Origin: Bryobacterales bacterium
GTDB lineage: Bacteria > Acidobacteriota > Terriglobia > Bryobacterales > UBA6623
NCBI GenBank assembly: GCA_022823865.1
Contig: JAJEHF010000072.1
Coordinates: 1 to 56,450, forward strand
Reading direction: 5' to 3'
Length of the DNA: 56,450 nt
Numbering within the stretch: the stretch's first letter is position 1; every line of letters starts with the position of its first letter. A model generated the notes under the pieces. It made no database searches. It was not told where the DNA came from and was given only the letters and a program-made list of their open reading frames with translations. The position numbers were made by a program, and so were the translations under genes. Shown one piece after another: positions 54,657 to 56,450 of the stretch.

Positions 54657-56057
54657 TCAGGTCGCCAGCACCGAAACGGGCTCCGGCGTGGGCGCTGAAG
54701 TGGGAGCGGCAATCAGCTGGTAACCGAGCTCCTTAGCGGTTGTTTGCAGGTGGGCCAAGGTGCGCTGGCGATAGCGCTCCTCGTAGGCGGCCTCGCCCTC
54801 GTCGACGTAGTCCTGGCCCCAACGCAGCATGCGGTACACCAACACCGCCAGCTTGCGTGCGGTCGCGAAAATCGCCGTCTTCATGCCGGCGTGCCGCGCC
54901 TTGCGGCGCAGCGCGGCACCCAGCGCTGACTTGGAACGGATCAGCGCGGTCGCGGCCATGCGCAGGACGTTCGAGACGCGCGTCGCGCCCATCCCCCCGC
55001 TGCCCTTCTTGCCCGGCAGCGGCTTGCCTCCTGACACCGCGGTACGTGGCGCCAAGCCCAGCCAGCTCACAAAGTGCTTCTCGCTCGGGAACGCCGCCAG
55101 TTCCGTCCCGATCTCGGTCATGATCGTGCAGGCCGCCCCCGCGCTGAGACCGTCGATGCGCGTCAAGTCCGCCGCCGCGTAGCGGTACAGCGCGTTGCGC
55201 ACCTGCTGCTCGCCCCGCCCCCGAATGGCCTTCTCCTTGGCTGGATTGGGGTGCCGCGGACAGTCCCGGCCGGCCAGTTCCTCGCAGGCCTGCCTGCCCA
55301 GTTCCTGCTGCAGCTTCTGCTCGTAGCTGTCCACCTGTGCCTGCACCGCGTCGTACAGCTCCAGCGCGCTGCGCAGGTTGAACAGGTGCTCCTCGCGCCA
55401 GTTGCCGCTGAGGTACTCCACGAACTGCTCCGGCGTGTGCTTGCAGCGCTGCGAGCGCAGCTTGGCCAGTTGCTGCGGGTTCCGCTCCCCGCCCGCGATG
55501 GCCCGCACGATCGCCATCCCGGTCTGCCCCGTCAGGTCCGTCACCGCCCGGTGCACCTGCACGTTCATCTGGTCCAGCGCCCGCTGCATCCACTGCACGA
55601 AGCGCGTCCGCTGCGCCACCAAGTTCTGCAGCTGCCGGTGCAGCGACCGCAGCCGCGTCACCGATTCGTGCGGCCGGAACGAACCCCGCAACAGCCCGCA
55701 GGCGTGCAACTGCTGCAGCCACTGGCAGTCGCGCATGTCGGTCTTCCTGCCCGGCACGTTCTTCAGCTGCCGGGCATTGACCAGCAGCACCTCGAAGCCG
55801 CGTCCCTCCAGCAGCTCGTGCAGCGGGATCCAGTACACGTACGTGCTCTCCATCGCCACCGATTCCACGCCTTCCGACGCCAGCCAGTCGGCCAGTTCGC
55901 GCAACTGCCCGGTCGTGGTCCCGAACGTCCGCACATTCGGCTTGCCGTCCGCCCGCGGCGGCCCGCACGCCCAGTGCTCGCAGCTGCCCAGGTCAATCCC
56001 CGCCACCTGCGGCCGCAGCACCTGCAGGGCCGCCCGCCGTCGCTTCTTCTCACCCAT
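54657..56057 (-). CDS. IS110-family transposase (RuvC-like DEDD + serine C-domain)
   Basis: 466 residues from the ATG at 56057, which has GGAGGG 8 nt upstream. The N-terminal RuvC-like domain shows the DEDD residues: Asp22 (VAGIDLGSCEHW), Glu70 (SVAMESTYVYW), Asp107 and Asp110 (RKTDMRDCQWL). A helical central part (about 130-290) follows, then the Tnp domain: ADLTRIDGLSAGAACTIMTEIG and WLGLAPRTAVSGGKPLPGKKGSGG, with Ser342 as the likely nucleophile. It is larger than the IS621 recombinase (about 330 residues). The reading frame is intact, so the element may be active. Confidence 0.95.
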   Translation of the reverse strand: MGEKKRRRAALQVLRPQVAGIDLGSCEHWACGPPRADGKPNVRTFGTTTGQLRELADWLASEGVESVAMESTYVYWIPLHELLEGRGFEVLLVNARQLKNVPGRKTDMRDCQWLQQLHACGLLRGSFRPHESVTRLRSLHRQLQNLVAQRTRFVQWMQRALDQMNVQVHRAVTDLTGQTGMAIVRAIAGGERNPQQLAKLRSQRCKHTPEQFVEYLSGNWREEHLFNLRSALELYDAVQAQVDSYEQKLQQELGRQACEELAGRDCPRHPNPAKEKAIRGRGEQQVRNALYRYAAADLTRIDGLSAGAACTIMTEIGTELAAFPSEKHFVSWLGLAPRTAVSGGKPLPGKKGSGGMGATRVSNVLRMAATALIRSKSALGAALRRKARHAGMKTAIFATARKLAVLVYRMLRWGQDYVDEGEAAYEERYRQRTLAHLQTTAKELGYQLIAAPTSAPTPEPVSVLAT

Positions 56058-56135
56058 CAAGTCCCTCCTGTCGCCTACAACTGGGAACGCCCCGGCCCGG
56101 GTTGGCAATGCCTTGGAATGCTGATGTGGGGGAGA

Positions 56136-56149
56136 GCTTGCACGCAAGC
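56136..56149. repeat. Hairpin in the IS110 leader
   Basis: GCTTGC and GCAAGC separated by two bases form a perfect 6-bp stem between the proximal direct repeat and the transposase start. Confidence 0.5.
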
Positions 56150-56157
56150 CTCGCCAG

Positions 56158-56190
56158 TGAATGATCGCGCGCCCGGACCCAGACTAGCCT
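56158..56190 (-). repeat. Direct repeat copy 2 (proximal) in the IS110 leader
   Basis: 33 nt; on the minus strand it starts AGGCTAGTCTGG, has a central GGGCGCGC and ends GATCATTCA. It matches the distal copy at 56280-56317 in its ends and most of its middle. Confidence 0.6.
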
Positions 56191-56279
56191 TGGGGCAATG
56201 CTGCACCAATGAGAAAACGGGGCCTGACTGCCGGGGCTCCCGCTCCGATTCTACGCCTGCCTGCCTGCGTGTTTCAGCT

Positions 56280-56317
56280 TGAATGATCCGGGCCGCGCCC
56301 GGGGGCCGGACTAGCCT
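56280..56317 (-). repeat. Direct repeat copy 1 (distal) in the IS110 leader
   Basis: 38 nt; on the minus strand it starts AGGCTAGTCCGG, has a central GGGCGCGG and ends GATCATTCA. It contains a perfect stem (CCGGGC/GCCCGG). It is separated from the proximal copy by 89 nt. Confidence 0.6.
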
Positions 56318-56450
56318 GAATTCCCAAGAGAGGTCCGAGATGTGACGGCCTCGGGGGAGGCCTCTGGTTCTGAACCATACAGTTCGCGAAGACTGCGACA
56401 GACGGGCTGTACGATTGTCAGACATAATGTGAATACATGAACATATAATC
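56318..56450. other. Right-edge non-coding stretch
   Basis: The last 50 bases are AT-rich (with TATAAT at 56444-56449) unlike the rest of the window, and may lie outside the IS element. No gene is seen before the window ends. Confidence 0.3.

Larger units (their letters stand above)
54657..56317 (-). mobile_element. IS110-family insertion sequence (ends unresolved)
   Basis: The transposase gene with a long 5' non-coding region on its right (minus-strand upstream) side. The short 3' side (at most 124 bp) and long 5' side are the layout of the IS110 group, where the guide (bridge) RNA lies in the 5' region. True ends cannot be placed: these elements lack clear terminal repeats and target duplications. 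The span given covers the gene and the repeat-bearing leader only. Confidence 0.6.
56058..56330 (-). ncRNA. Candidate bridge RNA region of the IS110 element
   Basis: Non-coding leader of the transposase gene, on the minus strand. It holds two imperfect direct repeats (56280-56317 and 56158-56190), a strong hairpin inside the distal copy (CCGGGC-CGC-GCCCGG, 56288-56302), a second hairpin GCTTGC-N2-GCAAGC (56136-56149), and repeated GCATTGCC-like words nearer the gene. Its position and size fit the bridge RNA of IS110-group elements; the loops were not assigned. Confidence 0.35.

Noticed and set aside
55074..56282. 402-residue open frame on the plus strand in the IS element
   Set aside because: Antisense to the transposase; proline- and histidine-rich with no domain.

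Overview
This is a GC-rich window of about 56 kb from a diderm (Gram-negative) bacterium. The outer-membrane assembly genes (an Omp85/BamA-like protein, a SurA-like chaperone, TamB), the lipid A genes fabZ-lpxA-lpxI and a TonB-dependent receptor show the cell type. The mix of LpxI rather than LpxH, a DUF5715/M15-like protein, DUF6797-type cytochrome proteins, DUF3604 proteins and many exported Tat-type enzymes fits Acidobacteriota best. That placement is an inference from gene content; no rRNA or tRNA gene was seen.

Layout. 0.2-4 kb: a TPM-domain protein, a nucleotidyltransferase-fold protein and LemA in one run, then two small hydrolase-type proteins (M15-like and SprT-like). 4-24 kb: an accessory catabolic stretch with a Gfo/Idh/MocA oxidoreductase, an RRM protein, a membrane/GH113 fusion, a sugar isomerase-like protein, a sodium:solute symporter, a DUF1697 protein, an enolase-superfamily enzyme, a sulfatase, an AAA/DUF4143 ATPase, a VIT-type transporter, a cytochrome/beta-propeller protein, a DUF1499 protein, an esterase and an amidohydrolase. 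Several of these carry Tat-like signals and would act outside the cytoplasm. 23-38 kb: mostly housekeeping genes, namely thiC, a DHH phosphoesterase, the fabZ-lpxA-lpxI operon, an aminotransferase / YdiJ-type dehydrogenase / two EamA transporters run, a XerD-like recombinase, trxB and tsaD. 38-46 kb: a tightly overlapping bamA-like / surA-like / tamB operon, divergent from a ThiF/MoeB-type E1 gene. 47-54.5 kb: two DUF3604 (PHP-like) proteins divergent from a TonB-dependent receptor. 54.6 kb to the end: an IS110-family element whose long 5' non-coding region has paired direct repeats.

The main points for a second look are: (1) the IS110 element and its repeat-bearing leader, a candidate bridge RNA; (2) a promoter, near-perfect Shine-Dalgarno sequence and 18-codon ORF upstream of tsaD, rich in ANN codons, the codon class that depends on the t6A modification TsaD makes; (3) an Omp85 protein with what look like seven POTRA units, in one operon with a chaperone and TamB; (4) a membrane / degenerate-peptidase / GH113 fusion; (5) several genes whose -10 box lies 6-10 nt before the start codon, pointing to leaderless transcription; (6) a two-tier 33-bp dyad in front of the DUF4143 ATPase gene. 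No CRISPR array, prophage or recognised defence island was seen.
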